Positions 1 through 8,367 of a stretch of 64,000 bases of DNA are shown in pieces. The DNA comes from Chryseobacterium glaciei (lineage in GTDB: Bacteria; Bacteroidota; Bacteroidia; Flavobacteriales; Weeksellaceae). Numbering within the stretch: the first letter of the stretch is position 1; every line of letters begins with the position of its first letter. The notes beneath the pieces were generated by a model that saw only the letters and a program-made list of their open reading frames with translations, did not search any database and was not told where the DNA came from. A program made the translations under genes and the position numbers. Where the stretch lies: NCBI RefSeq assembly GCF_001648155.1, contig NZ_CP015199.1, forward strand, positions 2,552,501 to 2,616,500, written 5' to 3'.

Positions 1-3000
1 GCATTAGCCAATGATGTATGGAATGTTAAAGTTACAGCAGGATTATTGGTGAATAAATTTTTATAATCATTAAGGTTTACAGTTTCAGAACCATTAAGAT
101 CATTGTCGCAAATTTCTGCATTTACCGTGCTTGATAATAAAGTTATTCTGTTTCCAATTTTAAAATTGATCTGCCCAAAAGCTGGCGGGCAACTAGATGG
201 ATTGTTATCAACTCTTACATAAACAGTTGTATTTGCAGTATAAGTCCAAGTGGTTGGCAATGTATTATTGTTTCCTGCATTTGCATCTGCTTGGTTTAAA
301 TAATATCTAACTGTAAAATTCGCTGAGTTCGTTACAATTTGAGGAGTTACCGTCGCAAAATTTACGCTGATCGTTCCTTCAAAACTGTTATCACAAAGAG
401 TTGCGTTATAATTATTTGTATTGATGTTGGGCGAAGGAGTTGCTGTTAAAGTAATCTGAGCGACTTTTGAACATCCTGCCGATGAAGTTACATTAGCATA
501 AATAATTCCTGCCGGTCCGGAATACGTTGTTGGGTTTGTAATCTGCCCAGTTAAATTTGAATTAGTGAAATAGGTAATTGTAACCCCAGGATCTGAAGAA
601 ACATTTACTGAAGTAAGGTTGTAAGTTCCGTTTCCGTTTGTTCCTGCGCAAGATGATAAAGAACTATTATTTACGTTCGGAGATGGATTTACAGTTAATG
701 TGATCTGAGCTATTTTTGAACATCCAGCCGATGAAGTTACATTAGCATAAATGATTCCTGCAGGCCCCGAATACGTTGTTGGATTTGTAATCTGCCCCGT
801 TAAATTTGAATTCGTAAAATAGGTAATTGTAATCCCAGGATCTGAAGATATATTTGCCAAAGTAAGGTTATAAGTTCCGTTTCCGTTTGTTCCTGCGCAA
901 GATGCTAAAGAACCATTATTTACATTTGGAACTTGATTTACAGTTAATGTGATCTGAGCTATTTTTGAGCATCCTGCCGATGAAGTTACATTAGCATAAA
1001 TAATTCCTGCAGGTCCCGAATAAGTTGTTGGATTTGTAATTTGTCCAGTTAAATTTGAATTGGTAAAATAGGTAATTATAATCCCAGGATCTGAGGATAC
1101 ATTTGCCAAAGTAAGGTTGTAAGTTCCATTTCCGCTTGTTCCAGTGCAAGATGTTAAAGAAGCATTATTTGCGTTCGGTGATAGATTTGCAGTCAATGTA
1201 ATCTGAGCTGCTTTTGAACATCCATACTGTGAAGTTACAGTAGCATAAATAATTCCTACAGGTCCCGAATAAGTTGTTGGATTTATAATCTGCGCCGTTA
1301 AATTTGGATCGGCAAAATAAGTAACTGTTGTTCCTGCATCTGTTGATACACTTGCTGTTGTTAAATTAAAAGTCCCATTTCCTGTTGCATTTGTACAAGA
1401 TGATAAGGAAGAGTTATTAACATTTAGAACATTTGTGTTGATAATTATTTTAAAATATTCAAAACTGAAAGGATTTCCATTTCCTTGGATGTAATAAATA
1501 AATGTGTCGGTCGTATTTGTGGTAATTCCTGCGTTTGGAGTGTAAGTAATTTGCCCTGTTGCTGGGTTTACCGTTGCTGTTCCTGAAGTTGGCGGAGAAA
1601 TAATATTCGTCAGTGAAGGAACAATTGCCTGTGTTGAGCTTGTAAAAGCCGGAGTGATCACTTTCGTATTACAAGAACCAATATTATATGTAGTTGTAGT
1701 AATTGGCGGACATAAAGTATAGTTATAAATAGCTGTCAGCCTCGTTTCACAACTGTTTTTTGTGATTTGGCAGGTATAATCTCCAGCTCCATATAATTCT
1801 GGATTAATAGAGTAGGAGGTCGCTCCTGGAATTAAAACTCCATTGAAATACCATTGATAAGCATCATAATTGCTGTCTACTTGAAGAAGAATTCCGGCAT
1901 AGCAATCGCCTGTTTTTGTAATGGCAGGCACAGAAGAAAATCCTGCAAAATAACCTCCATAACCTACTGCACCATTTCCTGCTGCTATTCCTGCAGTGAC
2001 GGGTAATGTTGAATTTACGGTAACATTTCCTGTTACATTCGGAATAGAATACGTTACCCAGTTTGGATTTCCAGTTACTGGATAAGGTCCGTTTCCTGCC
2101 CCAATATTATTTCCATTAAAAGTTACTGTTGCACCTGTTTGAGTGATAATATTAAGTTTAGTATCGTAAGATGTGTTTCCTATTTTATTAATAAATCCAA
2201 TTTCATTAATTTCTTTAGGTAAAAAACAGCTTAATGGAGGTATAAAATTCATTCCTCCTGTTGCATAAACCGTACTTCCGGAAGTTCCGGCAAGAAGTTG
2301 ATAGATGTAGACATTATTTGTAGCGGAAATACTCATATTATAATTTGCATTCCCTTGATTGATATAATTTGTTCCTTGTACAATATAGTATTGTCCGGCA
2401 TTCAGCGTGACCGTATTCAAAAGGTTACCGTTGACAGTAAGTTTGGTATTATTTACTGTGGCAACAACCAAAGCAGCTTCCATTCCTGAAGCGGCTGGCC
2501 CGTTTCCTTTTACCATGACAAAGTCTTTTCCTAATCTTTCCACCGGAACTGCCTGATCCATCAATACATCTACATTACTGTTGTTTTGAGTGGTGTAGAT
2601 ACTATTGAAGTTTCCGTTGGTTACAGAAACAGGTTTGTTAGCAACCAATTTTGCTCCTACCAATCCGTTTAAATTACTTGCAGCCAGATCACTTTGCGCT
2701 TCAATAATATATGATCTTCCTTTATTAATGGTGAAAGTTCTCGACGGAGCCGAGTTACCGTCAGAAAAAACAACATTGGGATTATATCCTGATAATGTTA
2801 CGGTTGTATTGTCTTCTGTTGCAATAACTCCAATTGTGGAATTAACGTAAGGTTTCGCTGTCGTATTTGGAGCCAATCCTATGAAAAAGTTTTTTCCAAC
2901 CCCTGCTAATCCTTTTGACGTAATAATTTCAGCCTGATTGGGAACTCCAAATCTAAAGTTGGCAAAGAATTTCTTGTTTCCTTTTACCTGCAATCCCATC

Positions 3001-3287
3001 GGTCTTGAATTAAATAGGTTAGACAATGTAGAAGCAATCATAAAATTACTTGGAATCGTCACCTGCACAGGATTTCCTTTGCTTACCTGTACGGTGGAGT
3101 ATACCGCATTGTTATTGTAAATCTGTACAGGGAAAGGCGTAGTTTCGTTTGTAGATAGATATAAATAACATTCCGGAGTGCCCTGAAGAGAGCTTGCCGA
3201 CATCGGAGCAAACCAATGTTCGGTATCTAATTGAGCATTAGCAAACAGGCAAAGAAATGTACAAATAACGAGTAGAAATTTTTTCAT
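1..3287 (-). CDS. Giant IgGFc-binding-type surface protein with tandem Ig-like repeats (C-terminus outside window)
   Basis: An unbroken minus-strand frame begins at the ATG at 3287 and runs off the left edge (about 1095 codons seen). The N-terminus is a signal peptide (MKKFLLVICTFLCLFANAQ). The next ~400 residues resemble the IgGFc-binding N-terminal domain of Bacteroidetes adhesins (EHWFAPMSA, CYLYLSTNETTPFPV). An Ig-like part (DAYQWYFNGVLIPGATSY) and a cadherin-like stretch (GTATVNPATGQITYTPNAG) follow, then four repeats of exactly 83 residues and a further degenerate domain. The last visible residues (VNLNDYKNLFTNNPAVTLTF) match the module that usually precedes a gliding-motility-type C-terminal sorting domain. 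I infer T9SS export and surface anchoring; that signal is off-window. It is transcribed alone, diverging from nothing nearby. The adhesin role is inferred from family. Confidence 0.85.
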   Translation of the reverse strand, partial: MKKFLLVICTFLCLFANAQLDTEHWFAPMSASSLQGTPECYLYLSTNETTPFPVQIYNNNAVYSTVQVSKGNPVQVTIPSNFMIASTLSNLFNSRPMGLQVKGNKKFFANFRFGVPNQAEIITSKGLAGVGKNFFIGLAPNTTAKPYVNSTIGVIATEDNTTVTLSGYNPNVVFSDGNSAPSRTFTINKGRSYIIEAQSDLAASNLNGLVGAKLVANKPVSVTNGNFNSIYTTQNNSNVDVLMDQAVPVERLGKDFVMVKGNGPAASGMEAALVVATVNNTKLTVNGNLLNTVTLNAGQYYIVQGTNYINQGNANYNMSISATNNVYIYQLLAGTSGSTVYATGGMNFIPPLSCFLPKEINEIGFINKIGNTSYDTKLNIITQTGATVTFNGNNIGAGNGPYPVTGNPNWVTYSIPNVTGNVTVNSTLPVTAGIAAGNGAVGYGGYFAGFSSVPAITKTGDCYAGILLQVDSNYDAYQWYFNGVLIPGATSYSINPELYGAGDYTCQITKNSCETRLTAIYNYTLCPPITTTTYNIGSCNTKVITPAFTSSTQAIVPSLTNIISPPTSGTATVNPATGQITYTPNAGITTNTTDTFIYYIQGNGNPFSFEYFKIIINTNVLNVNNSSLSSCTNATGNGTFNLTTASVSTDAGTTVTYFADPNLTAQIINPTTYSGPVGIIYATVTSQYGCSKAAQITLTANLSPNANNASLTSCTGTSGNGTYNLTLANVSSDPGIIITYFTNSNLTGQITNPTTYSGPAGIIYANVTSSAGCSKIAQITLTVNQVPNVNNGSLASCAGTNGNGTYNLTLANISSDPGITITYFTNSNLTGQITNPTTYSGPAGIIYANVTSSAGCSKIAQITLTVNPSPNVNNSSLSSCAGTNGNGTYNLTSVNVSSDPGVTITYFTNSNLTGQITNPTTYSGPAGIIYANVTSSAGCSKVAQITLTATPSPNINTNNYNATLCDNSFEGTISVNFATVTPQIVTNSANFTVRYYLNQADANAGNNNTLPTTWTYTANTTVYVRVDNNPSSCPPAFGQINFKIGNRITLLSSTVNAEICDNDLNGSETVNLNDYKNLFTNNPAVTLTFHTSLAN
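445..1440 (-). repeat. Four tandem 249-bp coding repeats in the surface protein
   Basis: The same DNA phrase, beginning gttaatgtgatctgagc or a close variant, recurs at 445, 694, 943 and 1192, so the period is exactly 249 bp (83 codons). Each unit encodes an Ig-like domain with conserved cysteines and the phrases NPTTYSGPAGIIYA and GCSKIAQITLTVN. Units two and three are the most alike at DNA level, which suggests recent duplication; the first and fourth are more diverged. A clearly weaker copy lies left of 445. Confidence 0.9.
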
Positions 3288-3306
3288 GGTTTATTATAAG
3301 GGGGCG

Positions 3307-3340
3307 CAAATATAATAATTAAGAATCAACATTTTGCAAA
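3307..3340 (-). promoter_or_regulatory. Bacteroidetes-type promoter for the surface protein
   Basis: On the minus strand TATATTTG (3314-3307) fits the -7 consensus TAnnTTTG, and TTTG (3340-3337) lies 22 bp upstream as a -33 element. The ATG follows about 20 nt after the -7 box. Confidence 0.6.
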
Positions 3341-3446
3341 AAAAATTCTAATAATTATCTCATATCATTCATGTTGATAATTATTTAATATACACGTCAT
3401 GTTCACTTCATGGTTTTTCTGATTTTCATGGGAATTGGGCACAAAA

Positions 3447-3474
3447 AATCCCAATGAAAAAATTCATCGGGATT
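3447..3474 (-). terminator. Rho-independent terminator after tsf
   Basis: A 12-bp stem (AATCCCGATGAA / TTCATTGGGATT on the minus strand, one G-U pair) with a 4-nt loop is followed by a T-run. It lies just past the tsf stop codon. Confidence 0.8.
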
Positions 3475-3497
3475 ATTATTTTTCTTTGAAAGATTGA

Positions 3498-4325
3498 TTA
3501 AGCTAAGCTTGCTCTTACAAATCCTGTAACTTTAAGGTCTCCGTTTACAGATTTTACATAATCAGCAATAGAAATACTTGCATCTTTAATGAAATCTTGG
3601 TGTACTAAAGTGTTGTCTTTGTAGAATCTCTGCATTTTACCTTTCAAGATATTGTCGATAATGTTTGCAGGCTTACCTTCTTCAGTAAGTTTATGTCTTT
3701 CGATTTCTAATTCTTTATCGATAGTTTCCTGAGAAACAGCATTCTCGTCAAGAGCGATAGGGTTCATAGCAGCAACCTGCATAGAAACAGCTTTAGCAGC
3801 TTCGTCAGCTCCGTCTACTTTAGCAGAAAGAGAAGTGATAGCAGCGATTTTGTTTCCAGCGTGGATGTAAGCTCCTACGAAAGGACCGTCTAATCTTTCG
3901 AAAGTACCGATCTCGATTTTTTCACCGATAACACCTGTTTGCTCGATTAATTTCTCAGCAACAGTCATTCCGTGGAAATCAGTAGCTAAAAGTTCTTCTT
4001 TAGAAGCAGCAAAGATAGCCATTTCAGCTATTTCGTAAGCTAGCTCGATGAACGCTTCGTTTTTAGCAACAAAGTCAGTTTCACAGTTTAAAGAAATAAT
4101 AGCACCTAATGTGTTATCTTCGTTTACTCTAGCGATAACTGCACCTTCAGCAGACTCTCTGTCAGCTCTGTTAGCAGCAACTTTCTGTCCTTTTTTTCTA
4201 AGGATGTCGATCGCTTTGTCGAAATCTCCTTCAGCTTCAACTAAAGCTTTCTTGCAGTCCATCATACCTGCACCTGTAATGTTTCTCAATTTTGCTACGT
4301 CTGCAGCAGCTGGTGTATAAGACAT
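3498..4325 (-). CDS. tsf: Elongation factor Ts
   Basis: EF-Ts is the cytoplasmic guanine-nucleotide exchange factor that recycles EF-Tu from GDP to GTP during translation. The 275 residues fit the family (E. coli 283). The N-terminal UBA-like helices are plain (DVAKLRNITGAGMMDCKKAL, about residues 9-28) and the signature TDFVAKNEAF follows near residue 83. In most bacteria rpsB sits directly upstream, but here the upstream gene is divergent and tsf has its own promoter and terminator, so it is monocistronic in this window. Start chosen at the ATG giving MSYTPAAADVAKLR, about 60 nt after the -7 box. Confidence 0.97.
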   Translation of the reverse strand: MSYTPAAADVAKLRNITGAGMMDCKKALVEAEGDFDKAIDILRKKGQKVAANRADRESAEGAVIARVNEDNTLGAIISLNCETDFVAKNEAFIELAYEIAEMAIFAASKEELLATDFHGMTVAEKLIEQTGVIGEKIEIGTFERLDGPFVGAYIHAGNKIAAITSLSAKVDGADEAAKAVSMQVAAMNPIALDENAVSQETIDKELEIERHKLTEEGKPANIIDNILKGKMQRFYKDNTLVHQDFIKDASISIADYVKSVNGDLKVTGFVRASLA

Positions 4326-4389
4326 AATATCTATTATTTTTTTATTGTAAGATTAGTATTGATTTTTTTAGCTTATTTTTAGAGCAGTG

Positions 4390-4397
4390 CAAAGATA
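4390..4397 (-). promoter_or_regulatory. -7 box of the tsf promoter
   Basis: TATCTTTG on the minus strand matches TAnnTTTG exactly. No clear -33 TTTG is seen at the right distance. The leader would be about 60 nt. Confidence 0.55.
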
Positions 4398-4473
4398 ATG
4401 ATTTTAATGATAAACTAAAAAATGACTTTTTGCGTTATTTGTATATTTAATAAAAATTTTAAATGATTAGTTA

Positions 4474-5187
4474 ATGAAAAAAATATTTCTCCTCATTTTT
4501 TTATGCATTTTCACTCTTGGGTTTTCTCAAAAGAAGAAAAAGGGCAAATCTAAGGCTATTGTTGAAAAAGAAACATTAATCATCTACACAGAAAACGATG
4601 CCGAAAGTACAAAAGAAGCCAGAATTATTGCAGGATTTTTAAAACAAAATCCGGGTCACGCAAAAACAGATTATTTTAAAAAGAAATTGATAGAAATAAT
4701 TATGGCAGATAATTCTCCGGAAGCAAAACCAACAATTAAACCTCTTAGTAAAGAAAAGGTTGAAAAAATTGTTAATAATAACGAATTAAACAATTCTAAA
4801 ACAATTGCTTCCAATGCAAATAATAGTAAGACTGCTGCTACGCCAAGTAAGACGGTAAATTATGCAAGTGTGGGAAGCGCAGCTAAAAAAACAGAGCCAA
4901 GCGAGAAAAATAAGAGAACGGCCGCGATGTTAACGCACATGTTTAATAATGATCCGGCGGATAAGGAAGCTTATATTAATATTAAAAACAGATCAAAATG
5001 TAATTTAATTGTAAAAATAAGCGGAAAAAAATATTATAATCTTGATGTTCCGGCGAACAGCCAAAATTATCTTTTAGTGGATAAGGGAGAATACATTTTA
5101 ACAACAATGGTATGTGATGCAAAATATTCTTCACTGAAAAGAATTACTAAAGATATTGAGATCGAATTGAATCTTAGAGATGATTAA
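4474..5187 (+). CDS. Secreted protein with C-terminal DUF6759-like domain
   Basis: A 237-residue protein with a clear signal peptide (MKKIFLLIFLCIFTLGFSQ) and then a lysine-rich stretch. A low-complexity middle rich in Asn, Lys, Ser and Thr (about residues 90-150) leads to a compact C-terminal domain from about residue 160 (NDPADKEAYINIKNRSKCN, then KKYYNLDVPANSQNYLLVDK). That domain resembles what I recall as DUF6759, found almost only in Chryseobacterium relatives; it looks like a small beta-sandwich with two cysteines. Function is unknown. It is a single gene between the divergent tsf and the convergent accA, sharing a bidirectional terminator with accA. Confidence 0.8.
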   Translation: MKKIFLLIFLCIFTLGFSQKKKKGKSKAIVEKETLIIYTENDAESTKEARIIAGFLKQNPGHAKTDYFKKKLIEIIMADNSPEAKPTIKPLSKEKVEKIVNNNELNNSKTIASNANNSKTAATPSKTVNYASVGSAAKKTEPSEKNKRTAAMLTHMFNNDPADKEAYINIKNRSKCNLIVKISGKKYYNLDVPANSQNYLLVDKGEYILTTMVCDAKYSSLKRITKDIEIELNLRDD

Positions 5188-5212
5188 ATAAATCTCGCTC
5201 GAAACTAAATAA

Positions 5213-5245
5213 AAAAAGCGGCTAAGAATTTCTTAACCGCTTTTT
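5213..5245. terminator. Bidirectional terminator between the DUF6759 gene and accA
   Basis: A 16-bp stem (AAAAAGCGGCTAAGAA / TTCTTAACCGCTTTTT, one mismatch) carries A-runs and T-runs on both sides, so it can act for both converging genes. Confidence 0.85.
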
Positions 5246-5248
5246 ATT

Positions 5249-6205
5249 TTATCCTTTATATTGCCCCATTGCAATAAATTTGTCTTGTCTTTGGGTTTCA
5301 AGTTCTTGTCCTGTGAATTTAGAAAAAGCCTTGATGTTTTGTAGAATTGACGTTTTCAGATTCAAATAAGTTGCTGCAGGATCGTAATGTGCTCCTCCAA
5401 GCGGTTCTTCAATGATTCCGTCAATAAATTTCTCTCTTAAGGCATCTTTTGGAGTCAGGTTTAATGCATTTGCAGCATCTTCTTTGTGATCCCAGTTTCT
5501 CCATAAGATAGAAGAACAGCTTTCCGGTGCAATTACTGTGTACCAAGTGTTTTCAAGCATATAAACTTTGTTTCCAACACCGATTCCTAAGGCACCACCA
5601 CTTGCTCCTTCACCAATGATATACGTAAAGATCGGAGTTTTTAACTGAACCATTGTAAAAATGTTTCTTGCGATAGCTTCTCCCTGACCTCTTTCTTCAG
5701 CTTCCAACCCAGGATAAGCTCCCGGAGTATCAACCAAAGTTACCACAGGAATGTTGAATTTTTCAGCAAGCTTCATTAGTCGTAAAGCTTTTCTGTATCC
5801 TTCAGGATTTGGCATTCCAAATCTTCTGTGCTGTCTTTCTTTAGTTGTTCTGCCTTTTTGAGTTCCAATGATCATTATTTTCTGACCATCAAGAGTTGCC
5901 AAACCACCGATCATTGCAGGATCATCTGCAAAGTTTCTGTCTCCGTGAAGTTCAAGGAAGCTTCCTTTGTCCACCATTCCGCTGATATAATCAAGGGTAT
6001 AAGGACGATCCGGATGACGGGATAGTTGTACTCTCTGCCAAGGCGTAAGGTTTCCATAGATTTCTTTCTTCTTCTCTATGATCTTGTCCTCAATCTGGCT
6101 GCATGCTAATTTTACATCAACACCACTTTCTTCTCCTACCAAAGAACATGTCTGGTATTGCTCCATTAGTTCTTGTATAGGAAGTTCGAAACTTAAATAT
6201 TCCAT
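5249..6205 (-). CDS. accA: Acetyl-CoA carboxylase carboxyltransferase subunit alpha
   Basis: AccA pairs with AccD to move the carboxyl group from biotin on AccB to acetyl-CoA, making malonyl-CoA for fatty-acid synthesis. Its 318 residues match the family length (E. coli 319). The carboxyltransferase core is plain: [40 protein letters not shown], then [20 protein letters not shown]. The start [16 protein letters not shown] is standard for the family. It lies 48 nt downstream of gltX with its own -7 box in the gap; accB and accC are about 13 kb away at 19.5-21.4 kb, and accD is not in the window. Confidence 0.97.
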   Translation of the reverse strand: MEYLSFELPIQELMEQYQTCSLVGEESGVDVKLACSQIEDKIIEKKKEIYGNLTPWQRVQLSRHPDRPYTLDYISGMVDKGSFLELHGDRNFADDPAMIGGLATLDGQKIMIIGTQKGRTTKERQHRRFGMPNPEGYRKALRLMKLAEKFNIPVVTLVDTPGAYPGLEAEERGQGEAIARNIFTMVQLKTPIFTYIIGEGASGGALGIGVGNKVYMLENTWYTVIAPESCSSILWRNWDHKEDAANALNLTPKDALREKFIDGIIEEPLGGAHYDPAATYLNLKTSILQNIKAFSKFTGQELETQRQDKFIAMGQYKG

Positions 6206-6228
6206 TTCTTGAAGTAAATTAAATCTTT

Positions 6229-6236
6229 CAAATTTA
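6229..6236 (-). promoter_or_regulatory. -7 box of the accA promoter
   Basis: TAAATTTG on the minus strand, about 23 nt before the accA ATG, fits TAnnTTTG. No -33 element is evident, so this is a moderate call. Confidence 0.45.
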
Positions 6237-6253
6237 TGAAAAATTATGGATTT

Positions 6254-7759
6254 TTATTTAAAATTATTTACAGCATTGTTTATTCTTGCTATACTTTCTT
6301 GTTTTCCGATGATTTCTAAAATGTCTGGAACGTCTGGTCCCTTCAATTCTCCAACCAGGGCTAAACGAAGTGGCATCATTACTTTACCCATTCCAAGACC
6401 TTTGTTTTCAGCGAAATCATGTATTGCCTGTTTCAATGTTTCAGAAATAAATTCTGTGTTTTCTAATGTTGTAGCAAATTCACCTAAAATAGTAGAAGTT
6501 TCATCATTCCAAGCTTTTTTTGATGCTTTTTCATCATAAGAAGTTGGAGCTTCGAAGAAAAATTTTCCGTTTTCGTAAATATCTTTCGGGAAAGTGGCTC
6601 TTTCTTTCATCAGGTGAATAATCTTCAATAATTTTTCATCTTCAATATTTAAATTTAAATCTGAATTTTTCAAAATTTGAAGCAATTCTTCGTCAGATTT
6701 TAATTGAATATACTGATGGTTAAACCATTCCGATTTTTCTTTACTAAATCTTGCACCTGCTTTATGAACTTTATGAAGATCAAATTCTTTGACCATATTT
6801 TCTAAAGGCAAAATTTCCTTATCATCTGCAGGAGACCAACCTAATAATGCAACCATGTTGATGAATGCTTCCGGAAGATATCCACTTTCTCTATAACCTT
6901 TAGAAACGTTTCCTGTTGCAGGATCTGTAAAGTTTAATGGAAATACCGGGAATCCGAATTTATCACCGTCTCTTTTGCTTAATTTGCCTTTTCCTTCTGG
7001 TTTTAAAATCAATGAAAGGTGAGCAAATTCTGGAGCTTCCCAAGCCATTGCTTCATATAATAAAGTGTGTAAACCTAAAGATGGCAACCATTCTTCCCCA
7101 CGGATTACGTGAGAAATTTCCATTTCGTGGTCATCGATGATGTTGGCGAAATGGTAAGTTGGCATTCCGTCGTTTTTAACTAAAACTTTATCATCTAGTG
7201 TATTAGTATTTACAGAAGAATTCCCTCTGATGATATCTACAAGATTCAAAGTTCTGTCGATTGGCATTTTAAATCTTACAACATACGGAGTTTTTTCGTC
7301 CAATAGTTTTTGAACTTCCTCTTCAGAAAGGGTAAGACTGTTTTTTAGACGGTTTCTTGTTTTGTTGTCATAAGAGAAAACATCTCCTTTAGCTTCATAT
7401 TCAGCACGGATAATGTCTAATTCTTCAGCCGTATCAAAAGCAATATAAGCATAATCTGTTTTCAAGATCTGGTCTGTATATCTATCGTAGATATCTCTTC
7501 TTTCAGACTGTCTATATGGAGCAAATTTTCCTCCTTTTTTAGGACTTTCGTCAGGAATGATGCCGCACCATTCTAATGCTTCTTCGATATATTCTTCAGC
7601 TCCTTCTACATATCTTGCAGTATCTGTATCTTCAATTCTCAATACAAACTCGCCACCCTGATTTTTAGCAAAAAGATAATCATATAATGCGGTTCTTACG
7701 CCTCCCAAATGTAAAGGTCCGGTAGGACTTGGAGCAAAACGTACTCTAACTTTCTCCAT
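6254..7759 (-). CDS. gltX: Glutamyl-tRNA synthetase
   Basis: Class I aminoacyl-tRNA synthetase charging tRNA-Glu in the cytoplasm. The 501 residues fit the family. The HIGH-type motif is in RFAPSPTGPLHLGGVRTAL (about residues 7-25), and the KMSKS-type motif reads KLSKRDGDKFGFPV near residue 259. The C-terminal helical anticodon-binding part follows, ending in ESIARINNAVNNFK. The start MEKVRVRFAPSPTG is unambiguous. accA follows 48 nt downstream but has its own -7 box, so read-through is possible rather than needed. Confidence 0.97.
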   Translation of the reverse strand: MEKVRVRFAPSPTGPLHLGGVRTALYDYLFAKNQGGEFVLRIEDTDTARYVEGAEEYIEEALEWCGIIPDESPKKGGKFAPYRQSERRDIYDRYTDQILKTDYAYIAFDTAEELDIIRAEYEAKGDVFSYDNKTRNRLKNSLTLSEEEVQKLLDEKTPYVVRFKMPIDRTLNLVDIIRGNSSVNTNTLDDKVLVKNDGMPTYHFANIIDDHEMEISHVIRGEEWLPSLGLHTLLYEAMAWEAPEFAHLSLILKPEGKGKLSKRDGDKFGFPVFPLNFTDPATGNVSKGYRESGYLPEAFINMVALLGWSPADDKEILPLENMVKEFDLHKVHKAGARFSKEKSEWFNHQYIQLKSDEELLQILKNSDLNLNIEDEKLLKIIHLMKERATFPKDIYENGKFFFEAPTSYDEKASKKAWNDETSTILGEFATTLENTEFISETLKQAIHDFAENKGLGMGKVMMPLRLALVGELKGPDVPDILEIIGKQESIARINNAVNNFK

Positions 7760-7778
7760 TTCAATTAAAATTTTGATG

Positions 7779-7786
7779 CAAATTTA
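7779..7786 (-). promoter_or_regulatory. -7 box of the gltX promoter
   Basis: TAAATTTG on the minus strand fits TAnnTTTG about 20 nt before the gltX ATG. No clear -33 box. Confidence 0.45.
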
Positions 7787-7801
7787 CTTAAAATTATGTG
7801 T

Positions 7802-7839
7802 TTTAATGATGTTTAATGATGTTTAATGATGTTTAATGC
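7802..7839. repeat. 10-bp tandem repeat (tttaatgatg x3.8)
   Basis: The unit tttaatgatg is repeated nearly four times without error in the 142-bp gap between the divergent gltX and cupin genes. It lies just upstream of the cupin promoter. Confidence 0.9.
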
Positions 7840-7847
7840 TTTCGATA

Positions 7848-7878
7848 TTGGCTTTTTTGTTTTGAATATTTACATTTG
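7848..7878 (+). promoter_or_regulatory. Promoter of the cupin gene
   Basis: TTG (7848-7850), 20 bp, then TACATTTG (7871-7878): an exact Bacteroidetes -33/-7 pair, 23 nt before the ATG. Confidence 0.7.
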
Positions 7879-7901
7879 TATAAATTAATAAGAAGTAAGT
7901 C

Positions 7902-8246
7902 ATGTTAGAAATCGGAGAAAGACCTTGGGGAAAATATTTTGTTTTGGCAGATGAGCCAAATTATAAATTAAAAAGAATAGAAGTAAACCCTGGACAAAAA
8001 CTGTCTTATCAGTATCATCATAAGAGACAGGAGCAGTGGACGATCATCGAAGGTGATGCTACAATCGTTCTGGATGATAAAGAAATTAGTCTAAAATACG
8101 GTGAAAGTATTTTCATTCCTTTGGGTGCAAAACACAGAATGATGAATCTTTCTGAAAAACCTGTTGTTTTCATTGAAGTACAGACAGGGACTTATTTTGG
8201 GGAAGATGATATTGTGAGGATTGATGATGAGTATGATAGAGCTTAA
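7902..8246 (+). CDS. Single-domain cupin, mannose-6-phosphate isomerase type II C-terminal-like
   Basis: A 114-residue single-domain cupin. Cupin motif 1 is in YQYHHKRQEQWTIIEG and motif 2 in GESIFIPLGAKHRMMN. The opening ERPWGKYFVL and closing DDIVRIDDEYDR are those of the C-terminal isomerase domain of bifunctional mannose-1-phosphate guanylyltransferase/phosphomannose isomerase proteins. It probably interconverts mannose-6-phosphate and fructose-6-phosphate for GDP-mannose synthesis, though free-standing cupins of this type are often of unproven activity. It opens the rightward arm of the glycosyltransferase locus, which supports a sugar role. Its own terminator follows. Confidence 0.88.
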   Translation: MLEIGERPWGKYFVLADEPNYKLKRIEVNPGQKLSYQYHHKRQEQWTIIEGDATIVLDDKEISLKYGESIFIPLGAKHRMMNLSEKPVVFIEVQTGTYFGEDDIVRIDDEYDRA

Positions 8247-8274
8247 TTAAAGGATCTAAATAACAATATTTTTT

Positions 8275-8310
8275 AAACAGTAAGAATTTTATGATTTTTA
8301 CTGTTTTTTT
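8275..8310 (+). terminator. Terminator after the cupin gene
   Basis: Stem AAACAGTAA (8275-8283) / TTACTGTTT (8298-8306), followed by a T-run. Confidence 0.7.
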
Positions 8311-8322
8311 TATCTTAATATC

Positions 8323-8330
8323 TACATTTG
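8323..8330 (+). promoter_or_regulatory. -7 box for the rightward glycosyltransferase genes
   Basis: TACATTTG fits TAnnTTTG, 37 nt before the ATG at 8368. It lies just after the cupin terminator, so the three glycosyltransferase genes probably form their own transcript. Confidence 0.5.
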
Positions 8331-8367
8331 TATTTTCTAAATGGAGAAATTAAAATAGAAAGATAAA

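Noticed and set aside
445..1440. CRISPR-like array
   Set aside because: Units are 249 bp, in frame, and encode a protein domain; no short repeats with unique spacers were seen in the window.
2298..3120. Plus-strand ORFs inside the surface-protein gene
   Set aside because: They are antisense shadows of a continuous minus-strand coding frame with domains and signal peptide.
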